Of a DNA stretch of 64,000 nt, positions 1-10,943 are shown piece by piece. Source of the DNA: Guyanagaster necrorhizus (Eukaryota > Basidiomycota > Agaricomycetes > Agaricales > Physalacriaceae); assembly GCF_019112545.1 (NCBI RefSeq), contig NW_025064880.1, positions 2,103,870 through 2,167,869 on the forward strand, read 5' to 3'. Position 1 is the first letter of the stretch. Each line of letters opens with the position of its first letter. The notes beneath the pieces were generated by a model that saw only the letters and a program-made list of their open reading frames with translations, did no database searches and was not told the origin of the DNA. The position numbers and the translations under genes were made by a program.

Positions 1-1431
1 TGTCAGCCCCGCTGCAAAGAGTGCGGCACGAAGGATGGCAGAACAGATCCAGCATGAGGTTGGTCGATTTTCCAGATACTATCTGAAATTCATTTTCACC
101 TACATTTAGGATGGTGTGAACCGCGGTGCGGAGAGCTTCTATCGCCATCTCCCTTTGAAAAATATGAGATGTGACCTGGATCCTTCACGGATAGGGATCT
201 GGTGGTCCCCGAAATATGTAGGCTTCAATCTATTTCCTCTTTTTCTTTTCTGAGTCGGATTTCTTTCTGGCAGTGCCTGAGGCTCAGTGCTTTTGCCGCG
301 CATGTCTTAGCTGCCGCACGAGAGCTTGATATGGGAAGCTTGCATGTGCATCGTACGTGAACTAGCATATTCTCGTTGCTTATGCGTACATTTAATTCTG
401 GCAGGTTCCAAGGAGTATAAACTACGCAAAGACATTTCGGATCCCATAACCGGCACGTCAAGTGCGGTTTTTTGGACGATTACTCACTGTTGTGCTGGGA
501 TTGCGAAGATCTTCCAGTTCGTCTCTAGTGTACATTCTGTTCAGTGTTACGTGCTGACTTGGGCTGCCAGTTCCCCTGTTTCTGGCATCATACAATCGAC
601 AACTGCCCTTCCACATGGTTCGTGCTTGTCCAAGCAGTTCTCAGATGCCCTTAAGTTCTTCATCAGGAATGATAAAGATTGTGGTGAATATACATCATGG
701 TTTCCAGAATGCGCCGAGGCTGTATGGTTCTCAAGTAAGAGAACCCGGTAAGGTAACTAATTTCAAGAGCGGGCTTAAAGAAGCCGGAAAGGTTAGCTTT
801 ATGGCAATTGTCTGTCGTTACTCACTGTCTTGTGCAGGGGTTTGCATACGGCTTGTATGACGGAGTTACGGGACTTGTGCGTGAGCCCATTAAGGGTGCC
901 CAGAAAGATGGATTTGTCGGCGCACTCAGAGGATCTGCTCGGAGCTGTAAGTCTCTGAAGGATTCTTCCCTGATCGTGATTTGAGACGACTCTCTAGTTG
1001 CGGACATAGTCATTAAACCCTCGGCAGGAGCTCTTGGTATCGTGACCCTTCCCATATGTGGCGCTTATAAAAGTATTCGGCCTGGTCTTGGTCAGAAGCA
1101 GGAGAAGCGTCGAAGAAGTTCGCGTATGTCAGAAGGGTTTGAGGAAGTGAGACGAAGCACCTTAGAGGAGCAGATGGTAATAATAAAGCGGTTCCGCGAG
1201 GCCAAAGCGACCACTTCAGAGCGCCGGAAGGCAATGTCGAAGGCGGCCCGCGGTGTGGTGTACGAAGATGTCGAGGAACAAGTTGACCCAAGGGTAGGGA
1301 GACGAGGAGACGAGGACTGGCACGAAGCCTCAGATGCTTATCAGGATGCCAGAGGGTTATTATTTGAGCGGTTTATACACGCTGAAGCGAGTGGGTCCCA
1401 GTCAGACCAGGACGAGATGGGATTTTCCTAG
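1..1431 (+). CDS. UDP-glycosyltransferase (sterol glucosyltransferase-like), 3' part only
   Basis: Seen: the reading frame enters at base 2, runs to a donor at 59, resumes at 110 and continues through several short introns to the stop at 1429-1431. Recognisable blocks in order are RGAESFYRHLPLKNMRCDLD, IGIWWSPKYVG, SDPITGTSSAVFWTIT, VREPGKVTNFKSGLKEAGK and GLYDGVTGLVREPIKGAQ, then a charged tail rich in Arg, Glu and Lys. Known: fungal GT1-family UDP-glucose transferases of the sterol 3-beta-glucosyltransferase type carry the first blocks at the end of the catalytic region, followed by a segment resembling the C-terminus of Atg2/VPS13 lipid-transfer proteins. Inference: this gene glycosylates a lipid or sterol, probably at a membrane. 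The N-terminal Rossmann half, including any PH/GRAM region, lies outside the window, so substrate and start cannot be judged. The terminal exon is continuous from about 1012. Confidence 0.75.
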
Positions 1432-2160
1432 AGATATGGAACTTTCCAGACAACTTTCTATGGCGGAGCAGTGAGGGTACGAGCTCGGGCTTTCTAAATG
1501 TATACCACATACGCTAGCGTGAGGTTCCTAGCTAGATGTATGCTTATTTTTGATGTATATACTATAATCCGCCTCACTAGCAGTGTTTTTGGATGTACAA
1601 CTTCGTTTCTGACCTCTTACATTTTGACTGACTGCCAGTGGTCTACCTACCTGAAACTTGGCCGCCAATTGTTCTGAAGACGTTCCCGTCGCCATTGGGA
1701 GTAAAATTTCAATATGTGTTGTCAGTGAATCATTTACAACTTGCCAAATCAACGAATTCTTGGTTGGACTGAGAAATGATTCCGCATCGCCTTAATTTTT
1801 CACCTTAGTCTCTTTCTCCTGATTGTCCCAGTACATGCTATGTAGTGGACCGCAATACTTAATTTTCCGTTAAAATATAGGTCCTAATCACGTTCCTCTC
1901 GCTCATTGAACTGGAATGACGGATACTGATGTCCTACCGTCTTGTCAAAAGCGGGTGATATCTGCCGTACGGAGAATCACAGTCATACGGTTCACACCAT
2001 ATTTCTCTATGCTCCGTCAAACGAGGGAAGAGACGAGACAGCAATTTGCATATTTCGCTTCTCCTCTGGTACGCGCCATGGTTCTGTTACATTCAAACGT
2101 TCGATGTCAGGAATGACTGGTATCGAGCCAGTCAGATATTCTGAGACGGTTTCCATGAGG
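1432..2160. other. Intergenic, no gene seen
   Basis: This is the shared 3' side of the glycosyltransferase (+) and the F-box gene (-). Only short open frames occur, with no splice-supported extension or recognisable motif. A small hairpin (GACTGG...CCAGTC) lies near 2115-2135, of no evident function. Confidence 0.5.
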
Positions 2161-3181
2161 TCAACAAAAGGGGCCTTCAACCATCGAATGCTCGCTTGGT
2201 ATGCAGGATATCATACGTAAGAGGACCCGCATATCTTCCATCTGTCTTTCGCTTCCCACCCACAATCGACCTGTTTCTATGATTTCGACAGTTCCCAGGC
2301 ACGGAAATGCTTCCTTTGACAAGAGTACGGCTGTAAGCAGCAATGTGGGACCGGCGATGGTTGTGAGGTGGAGAACCCACTTAAGCCTCATCGTCGCCAG
2401 TGTGTGCCCTTTGTCTGGCAATGCGAAAGATGAGGGACGTTCCAAAATCTGCAGAGTGGTGGCATGGCGCGATATGAAGGAAGAGAAGACGGATGCATTC
2501 TCTGCACAGTCACGGAATGTCATGTGCCAAAGATTTCTGAACGTGAGCTTGGGAAGATATCTGTCCATTTGGTGTGATATACACAGCACTTCGATAGGAG
2601 ATGCATTGATACATTGAACGAACCACTTGGCAAGACGTTGTGAGTTTAGCCAATTGAAAGTCGCCTTCTGAAGCGTGGTGAGGGGCAGTACATCAAAGGA
2701 CGCTGTACTTTGTCCAGCTGGTATGCGTCAAAGTCGGGAAAAGCGAGGGAGAAACATTTCCAGCGGACAAGGCCCTTACAGAAGCTAGAAAATCGCTTTA
2801 TGGATGGTTCTATTGTGCCATCTTTCCAGGGACTGTCACACAGCTCTTCGGCAAGGAACTGAATGTGAAAAGCAAGGGGATCAGATAATGCTGAACTTGG
2901 GCCATATCCTTCTCGAACTGGGACGTGAACGCGAGCTCTATGACCGGGAAGGGAGTCTCTGTTGTGAGATATAATCGAAGGTGGCAAATGTCGGAAAATA
3001 TGCGGCCATTGCTGCCAAATGAGTTGTACGATGTAATATGTTTCTTGTAAAATTGGTAGGACAAGGCGAAACGGTTGAGTCTACGGCAAAGATGGGCAAG
3101 AGATAACCTGTCTTGAGTGGAGATCTGGTGGACAATAATGGTGAGGAGTTCGTTGGGAAGGCCCGTTAATGTTGCGGCCAT
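2161..3181 (-). CDS. F-box protein, unknown target
   Basis: Seen: an ATG at 3181 opens MAATLTGLPNELLTIIVHQI, an N-terminal F-box (about residues 5-45, with LPNELL and a later LCRRLNRFAL). The C-terminal part, read from about 2715 down to 2161, ends in a leucine-rich region containing LTFRNLWHMTFRDC and LTTIAGPTLLLTAVLL. One intron is clear: donor GTAAGG at 2779 and acceptor at 2718 join IKRFSSF to GQSTASFDVLPL. An upstream shift near 2840-2880 is solved by an unusually short intron of about 38 nt, so that junction is tentative and a frameshift cannot be excluded. Known: agaricomycete genomes carry many lineage-specific F-box proteins that recruit substrates to SCF ubiquitin ligases. Inference: substrate adaptor; the partner cannot be read from the sequence. 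Confidence 0.65.
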
Positions 3182-3486
3182 ATCTGTACACGAAAGTAAT
3201 TGGCTGGGCTAAAGTGAGTGCCAAAACAGGTAATCACCGCCACGTCTTGCTGCCTTTTGGGATGGTGCATTGGTCGCAAACTGGAAAATAAGCTGGAACA
3301 AGCTCAACAGGTTTAGCTGATAAATGGCAACCTGTGGTAGCACACTATTTTGGGACATTTGTTGGCTGCCTCCGATGTATATGTCATAAGCAGCGGCCTA
3401 AGTAGCATTCGATATAGCCGCTGACTAGACCCTGTCTCTAGTATTGAAACCCGGAGCTCTAGAGGATTACGTACTCGATGTGACAG
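3182..3486. other. Divergent intergenic gap
   Basis: Lies between the F-box start (-) and the PL14 remnant (+). It holds the F-box promoter and, presumably, the old promoter of the dead lyase. No clear TATA box or other motif was seen. Confidence 0.4.
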
Positions 3487-5030
3487 GTGTCAATGTTGAC
3501 ATTAAATTATTACATCCGGCAACTTCCGGACATTATTTCAGCTAGCGTTCATGCCCATATCGGGAACGGACAAATTCCCAATACGGACGTGGTGCTTCCC
3601 TTCGCTTTCGCCTTCGTCATCATGGTCTTGATGACCTTCCAGGCGCTGTGCGCCCTCGTTCTGCTATCTCGCTCTATTCTTGCTATTCCTGTCACTCCTA
3701 CCACGAACTATTCTGCATCCACTCTACCGCTCCCTACCATCCAAACACGGTGTCTATCCCTGCACGACTGGCTGAGAACGCGCCTATATCATCTTCTCTC
3801 GTGATCATTCAGGCTTCCACAGGGTCGCTAACTACTACTTCAAATGTCAGTCGCGATTTCTTCGACCGTCACCGACGTAGTCACGGTCTATCTCCCATCA
3901 TCAACACCTTCTATTTCACCTTCGCCGACAACATGGTCGCAACCTTCTCAGATGGCAGATCTTTCTTCATTTAGCGTCCTGAGCTTCCCCGATAACCCGA
4001 ATCTCCGAATCGTCGCTGGCGTCGCCTCTTTTTCGGACGTGGTCGTACCTGCACCTGACGGATCGCCCCCAAGTAGTTACAATTGATAACGAAACGTCTG
4101 TCCTTCAGGTGTTGTATCCTGCTGGTTCTATCAACCCTGGAAACGAGGTCAGGCCACACGGTGGCGTGCAGTTCTACGCGGTATCAAGCAAGCGAGGAAC
4201 GTTACGTTGAATTTTAGTGCGTTCTTTTCCGTGGACTTTGATTGGGTGTTGGCAGGAAAGCTATCAGGGTTGTATGGTGGGTCATGGGTGGGGGGGGTTC
4301 GGGAGGCGTCTCTGCTGCAAATTCCTTCAGTACTCGGTTGATGTGGAGGAAGGATGGCAAGGGTGAACTTTACTTGGTATGATCAATACCTTAGCACTCA
4401 ATTATGAATTGACACCATCCTGACAAACAGACCAAAAATCTCTGCGATGATCCTCAATCTGTCTGCACCACTGTTTATGGTTTCTCTATCGGTCGAGGCT
4501 CATTTGTCTGGGCCAGAGGAGGCCGGACGACGAGTTTCGCAAAACTGTCGTCCTGAACACCACTGGCCTAACCGACGGGTGTTTCAACGCTCGATGTCAA
4601 CGGCATCATAGTTATTGGCCGCTCTGACGTGTTTTATCGTGACATCGCTCAACCGAAGCAGTCGAGCTCGATTGATGATGATTCCCATCATGAAGACGGT
4701 GGTGGTGGTGGTGGGTCTCTTGGGTGGGATTCTTGGCCCGCGAAATGACGAGAAGCAGTGGCAAGTCTCGGTGAACGTGGATGGTCCCGTCGATCTCGCA
4801 TCAACTTCTACAAGCCCTTTTGTTGTTGCCGAAGGCTCATCGGGTACCTCCCTCGGTGGCCGGATTCATTGGTTATTTTCTTCAGGTACACTCACATCTA
4901 TTTTAACCTCAGCTAATGATCTTGATCCAATTCCTTAGCACATTCTTCGGCGGCCATGAAGACAAGGTATACAACCCCAAAGGATCAATACACATGGTTC
5001 AAGGACCTTGCAATGTGTTTGAATGAATGA
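3487..5030 (+). pseudogene. Decayed polysaccharide lyase family 14 (PL14) gene
   Basis: Seen: collinear PL14-like blocks occur in order but in different frames. They are LPDNPN-type sequence near 3990, VLYPAGSINPG near 4110, NVTLNFSAFFSVDFDWVLAG near 4200-4255, GKLSGLYGG, FSTRLMWRKDGKGELYL near 4330-4375, then a plausible intron (GTATGA...AACAG), LCDDPQSVC, YGFSIGRGSF, VVLNTTGLTDG near 4548, STLDVNGIIVIGRSDVFYRD near 4590-4645, and the terminal FFGGH and PKDQYTWFKDLAM near 4945-5015. Successive blocks change frame at about 4180, 4535, 4575 and 4965 without credible introns. Known: fungal PL14-type proteins are secreted, acting on uronic-acid polysaccharides, and share this block order including the final FFGGH...WFKD motif. 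Inference: a once functional secreted lyase, now inactivated by several indels. The N-terminal third is the weakest part. Confidence 0.72.
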
Positions 5031-5284
5031 TAAGCTATTGTATTGAACGATGGACAGTATGAAGAATGATAGTTTGTTAGGTACATCATGAAACAAAGCA
5101 GTTGGACACAGCAAGCGTAAAACACAGCTACAACAACAGGGGAATATGTGAAATGTACGGTATGCCGAGATTAAGAATGTATGCTAGAATGGTGTGGTGT
5201 GCAAGCGTGCGAAAAGAAATAAGTATCGACAACAAAAATGCCCCCCAAAGAGAAATCCACAAAGAGACCTTACGATGCGTAGAA

Positions 5285-6728
5285 TCATAATGTTTGGACG
5301 ACGATAGCGGTATCGTCGATCCATGCCACGTCCATGTTGAGTGTCAACACCTTGGACACTTTAAACCTGTCTTCGCCACCCAGTGCGCGGCGCAGAAGCC
5401 TCAGCGCCATATTCCCTGAACCAGGGTGAGTCTCCTCGTTAGCTTGCATGCCCCGCACCCAATCTCTGACAATCTTTTCCTGACCTTCATTGCCGCACAA
5501 GTCAACAAATCCATCAGAGGCTAAGATGAGGAATCTCGAGCGCTCTGGACAGGACGGATCAGCTCCGAGCTGCGTGTGCACAATCTCGGGCTCAGTAGAT
5601 ATGTACGGTGGCGTGCGGTTTCGTACAAGAAACTCCTCCCAAGGAGAGGTGTCTGGAAATCCCGGGGATAGGTTGTAGAGGATCCGACGGGTAAACTCCG
5701 GTGGCTGTTTGAACGGTGTATCGCCAAGGCCTAAAGGATATAAATCAGTACATGTAATTTGACGGGAGGATGGGACGTACAACGGAAAGGCGCCAGTGCG
5801 CCGAGGACGCGACCGTCGATGACACACTCCGGTTCGTCTGGATGTTGCTGACGAACACGCTCGATCTCAGCAGCGTTATATCCATTGTGTTCCGTAGTCA
5901 GGACCTTGATGTCCCACGCGTCGGGGTCGGTTTGCGAAGCCGTAACCAGGGCTGTGGAAAGATTATCAAGTCACGCTAGAGCGGGGTAGGATTACTCACT
6001 CGCTTGACAGTCTCCCAGGTTCGCCACCCAAAGGTTACCGTGGTCAGGGTCAACCAAGGCGACAAGGGCAGTTGTCCCGTACATATTTAGCCTTGCTTTG
6101 CGGAAATTCGCACCTCCTTGGTGGTGATCGTTGATGACTCTGCGGATATCGGCATCCGAGTACTGAGCGAGGCCCTCGATGCCACCAAAGAGATCCAACA
6201 CGTCGCCGGCGATGGCATCGTCAAAGGCGACAATCGAGCGCGAAAACAGGTCCGATATAAATGCAGGGTCGTCCAGCCGCGTCGGGTCAGCTTTATACGC
6301 GTTCTGCAGGAACTCGGCAACGATTATAGGAAGATGGTAAGAAACGTGCTCGACAGTAACGTCACCCAAATGGCCTGGCGTTGAGTCAGCAAATGTACAG
6401 CTGAGAAAAAGTGAAACAGCCACGCACCGTCAAAGACACCGGTCAGTGACCAGTCACGGGTCCCCACCCGTAGTTTCTTCACGACGTATCGATCCTGTGT
6501 CTTAGTCGACGGTGACGGCTGGAAATTGACGCTGTCAGCTCGTCCCTTGCCAAGCGCCACGCTCTGCGGCTTCGCCAGTGTCCTCAGCTCCTTCCACACC
6601 TCGTCCTCGTTCAGCACCTGATACGACCGCGGCCATGGCCCATCGTCGGGCCCACATCGAGTCCCAGGGATATCCTCTGCATACGCCCAGTCAAACTTGA
6701 ACGAAGCGCGCTGGACGAGCGCAGCCAT
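5285..6728 (-). CDS. PP2C-type protein phosphatase (PTC5/PTC6-like, pyruvate dehydrogenase phosphatase family)
   Basis: Seen: at least four exons. Metal-binding motifs are GVFDGHLG (split by an intron near 6427), NMYGTTALVALVDPD with LWVANLGDCQA (near 6010-6080), ILASDGFVDLCGN (near 5500-5530), and the C-terminal WIDDTAIVVQTL. The central part contains VTTEHNGYN-type sequence and CVIDGRVLGALAPFR near 5790-5840. All the expected aspartates of a PP2C active site are present. Known: fungal PTC5/PTC6 proteins are mitochondrial phosphatases, PTC5 acting on the E1 alpha subunit of pyruvate dehydrogenase. Odd: the first in-frame ATG (MAALVQ, 6728) leaves no presequence or membrane anchor. The frame stays open further upstream, and a hydrophobic stretch in another frame (near 6800-6860) suggests an unresolved upstream exon. 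Start confidence is therefore low, family confidence high. Confidence 0.85.
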
Positions 6729-8149
6729 CGGATGGCAAAGCGCAAGGGCGCCCTCCCAAAGCCGTTTCAAGTATTCGTCAATGATTACTGCTGGGCGACG
6801 ACGAACGTCGCGGATGCACCGAGGAGAAAAAAGAACGCTAACCCATGCACATGTGCGTTAGTTATAAACCAAACGAAAAATGTCAGGTCACCAGGATCCT
6901 TCCGCGTCGGCCATCAAACTGATACCCACTTTTGTCTTTTTTTTTTTTTTAAAAACCGGCCTCCGATTGGAAATATTTATCCAAACAGCCTTGTTGAAAT
7001 TCCTATTTTTATGGCGAGTCCGAAAAGGAAAGACGGGTCCTGGATATCAGACGCGTTGCGCGCCTCGAGACAGCTTTCTTTGTCAATGCTTACATTCCAG
7101 ATCTTGGCGTTGCTGTCTCGCCTCAATTTCCTCGGCTTACCTTTTTGGTTTCATTCCAATCTTCTTCGACGTTATATATGTGGCATAGTATCCTCGTTTA
7201 CCCTTCACGTGAACACTAGAACGTAGAAATATGAAACCAAACGCGCTCAAGAATGGTTAAATGATCGATCGAAAGTGCAAAAATATATTTCCCTATTTCC
7301 CTCCTGGCCAAATCAAGATTTCTATGTTGAAAAACAATGATGGCAGGCTTCGTAGGCACAAAACCATAGTAAGCACCCATGAAAGACCCCCCTGGGCATG
7401 TCAAAGCCATAATTCAAGTCAAAAATGCAGCGGAATGCGGTTTTTGATCGATCTCAATATTTTTCCGGCCCGAGGGAATAGCCAATACAGTAGATAATGC
7501 AAACAATCGGACATCTTCCGTTATCTCCCGTCTCTAAAAAAAATGTAGTAAACCTCTTAAGAGGGTCTGGTCTTTTCATTAAAGGCAATGGAAGATGCCG
7601 AGTGAGAATGCCACTGTATGACACCCATTGTCACGCGTTTTTCCCCATTCTTACATTCAACGACTTCTATGCACTCTGCTAGCTATTATGATCCTAAAAT
7701 TATGTCTTGATTACTTCGCTGCTATACAAGAGTACATGTTCATTTACGAGGGTGTAGATGAAATCGAATTTCAACACAATCGTGATCCCAACAATTAACC
7801 TTTGCACATTCCTCCCTGAGGTTACCCCTGCCGAACCTGAGGACAATCAACGAATACAGTACTCATCCTCATATGACCCTCATATTGTTCTGCATCTCTA
7901 CATACTCGGCTGGCTCTCGAAATCAACAGCTCGGCCGCGGGCTCATCACATCGTCCACACACAACCCACCCTACTCGTTTCATAATCCGCTTGACAGCAA
8001 TCCCGTGAGCGTCAACTGACACACTCTAATAAATGCTCTATCCAACTATCGCTACATTAAAATCACAGTCGTGATATCAAAACAAGATGCTCGTAGGGTG
8101 TACAACAAAGGACTAAATGAGGGGGAACCGGCAGTCCATCGCATACCTG
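6729..8149. other. Intergenic, 1.4 kb
   Basis: Contains the phosphatase promoter or a missed first exon (6729-6870) and then mostly AT-rich sequence, with a T tract near 6937-6950. ORFs in 6732-7226, 7216-7497 and 7758-7985 lack family motifs, have implausible composition and lack splice support. The part below about 8149 is likely the 3' UTR of the minus-strand cysteine-rich gene. Confidence 0.45.
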
Positions 8150-10943
8150 TCACCTCCGAAAAGGATTGCGTGAAGCTCCAGTCAGATTCGGCTCGATCCA
8201 ATTACCAGGCGATCGAACAGCCTGAGCATACGCCTCCGCATCAGAGCGTGGGGGTGGCGACAATTCTCGATCTCGAGACCCCAATGTGGAGGTAAATGTA
8301 TTCGCCGAGAACCGCGCTGTTTCATCCTTCTTTACGGGCTGTCGGACATCAGGCGTCTGTCTAGGCCTTCCTGTGACTTGCGAGTATATCGACGGCCCGG
8401 AAACGATAGTCGCGTCGTCCGGGACATGCCGCGTGTACGACCCGACTAATTTCTCAATCTCGTCGTGATGCCGTGCCTCCTCCACCCTCATCAACTTCAT
8501 CTCCTCTGTTTCAGGAGGTGCTCGCTCACTTCGCCGGTGACCAAACAACTTTTCCCCGAATCGAATCAGCCGCCAGCGCCAGTTCAGCTTGTGATCCAGC
8601 CGTTTTGCGGTGGCGAACATGGCGGTGCGTTTGGCACGCTGTTGACGGGCCCTTCGGCGCCAGCACATGACAAAGAGCAGGAATATGAACGCGCAGCCTA
8701 ATGTCATAAGCAAGATTTGCCACCAGGTGCGCTTATTACTGTTGCTTTTTATCACCGTCGGATCTGAAACACCGGTGGTAGGACTATCTGAGCTTCTTGT
8801 CGAGGTAAGTACGAGCTCTGATAGGCACACTCCGAGCCCGGATATGACACTAGTCGAGTTCGTACAGTTCGCATCAACGCAGGTGCCGGAGCGTAGGTAC
8901 TGGGTGGAGCTGGAACAAGAAAGGCATTCGCTGGAATCGGGTCCGGAGCAAGTCGAACAGCTCGAATCGCAGGACGTGCACGAGGAGGAGGTGCTGTCGA
9001 AGTATTCGGATTCACTGCATGTGGGGAGACATCGTCCGTTCGTAAGGACCGGGCGGTCAGATGGACAGGAGGAACATTGATTGAAGGACGAGCCTGAACA
9101 GGTCGCACAGTCGGGGTGGCAGGTGAGGCAGGAGCCGGAAGATGAGAATGTACCGGATGGACATGAGCTAACACAGCTCCCATCGGAAGCAAGCTTGCTG
9201 TTAGCACACGTTAGGCAGAATGTTGCCGAACCCGAGCAAGTGGAGCATGACGAGTCGCAACCTGTGAATACCGTCAATAACTTGAATGAACAACTAGCTA
9301 GACATCAGCTTACTGGTACAGGTGACATTGTCCTTGGGGGAAAGAAAAGTACCGGTGGGGCAGCTGTCCACGCATTGCCCATCGGAAAGGAAAGAGCCTG
9401 TAAGACAAGCTGTGCACTTCAGCTCGTCAACCGTCGAGGCGACGCTAAAATCCGATATTTCGCACGAAGTACACTTAGCTCCACATGCTAAAGACGATGG
9501 ACACTCAAAGTCAAATGGATGGCAGATCAAATAGTACAAGAGCTTACCATCGCAAGCACGTTTATTATTGTCGGCAATAAGGTTGGTACCTTCGCAGACC
9601 CCCGTGCTGTCCGCCGAAACGCAGCTACCATTAAACGTGTACGATTCCGTTGCACAAATGATACAGTCGTTCGACGTGGCTCCATTACAGGTCGAACATG
9701 CTGAAGAACATGCGGTGCAGCTTGTCCCGTTATTACCAAAACTGCCATCAGGGCACACAGTACCGGACGATGTTGTGGACTCCTCCGCATCACACTTTGT
9801 TTTATCGTTCGCGTCCTGCGTAAAGCCGGTCTTGCAGGCAAGACAGGTTCCTGTGGAATCGGCACATGATGTGCAGCCCAACTCGCAAACTATAAATCGC
9901 GTAAGTATCTGTCTGAGAGACGAAAAAAGATTGATATCGCACTTTTACAATCACCACTGGATGTCAAATAGAATCCTTCAGAGCACTTTGCACATGCGGT
10001 CCCATTACTTGCCGTGGTCCAGCCGGTGTTACACGTACACCCGCCGTTCGAACCACATTCGCCGTTTATACAGTTACAAGTTTCCGGCGTGTTCAAAATC
10101 TCAATGACCAAGCATATCCCAGTCCCCGAAATACCTTCGTCGCATTCGGAGCAATCAGAAGGACACGCTTGGCATTCAGGACCATAGAAACCCGAGGCGC
10201 AGGACTCGCAGGACTCTCCCGTGAATCCGGTAGGACAAGTGCAAGTTCCCGAAGCGGAACACACACCCGAACTCGAACACGAGGGGGAGCAGGCAGAAGA
10301 TTGTAAGTCAAGAAGAGAAAGTGATCCCGAGAGCGGCAGTTGACCGACATCTGGAACGGACTCCCAGAGTATGACACGCTCGCTCCCGATGTCTATGGCC
10401 GCCCAAACAGTGGATGAAAGTGCGAGGGATGCGGCGGATAGAGATGTCGATGAATTGGATACGGGAGCAGATGGTAGAGTTGTGAAAGCTGCAGTACCGG
10501 AGTACAGGCCTCCAGAGTAAATAGCCAATCCTGCTTCGAGAGTGACGTCCAGAGGAAGATCGATAGATCCCGACGAGTTGAAGCCAGGCGAGGGAGATAG
10601 AGATCCCGACGTTGAAATTAGCATTTCGTGGAGAAGCTCAGGGTTCGTCGTTGATGCATACTGGCCAGGGAGAAGGAGAATAGTCGTTGATTCATCCGAC
10701 GATGTCAGAGTGACACCCACTGCACGAAAAAACAAAGAGTTACGGCGGGAGAAAAAGACGAGAAGAATGTGACGCGCGAGTGGTATTGGAGGAGCCCTGC
10801 AGGCATTGTCCTGCAACGCAGACTACTGACGAGGAAGAAGATGCGACTTGTGTGAAATCAGCATTGTATCCTACCCGTGGAACGAAATACTCACCAACAG
10901 ACGCGACGTAGAAAAGGAAAGAAAATATTAGTAGGCTTAGCAT
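8150..10943 (-). CDS. Single-pass membrane protein with furin-like/EGF-like cysteine-rich ectodomain
   Basis: Seen: ATG at 10943 opens a signal peptide (MLSLLIFSFLFYVASV), interrupted by an intron with donor GTGAGT near 10894. A beta-rich extracellular part follows (LLLPGQYASTTNPELLH, near 10650-10690). Next come EGF/laminin-like repeats (CSSSGVCSASGTCTCPTGF, CNCINGECGSNGGCTC) and furin-like CxxC repeats (CDSSCSTCSGSATFCLTC, CHPDCATCSGSSFNQCSSC). One transmembrane helix (WWQILLMTLGCAFIFLLFVM, near 8660-8720) precedes a basic cytoplasmic tail of about 165 residues rich in Arg, Glu and Ser, without a kinase or other known domain. Introns near 9535-9597 and 9246-9305 restore continuous cysteine repeats. 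The junction near 10740-10790 is unresolved. Known: such 'growth factor receptor Cys-rich' proteins occur widely in Agaricomycetes without assigned function. Inference: a cell-surface sensor or adhesion protein. Confidence 0.8.

Noticed and set aside
6732..7226. 164-codon plus-strand frame
   Set aside because: The first part is antisense to the phosphatase and the rest is AT-rich sequence; no motif or splice support.
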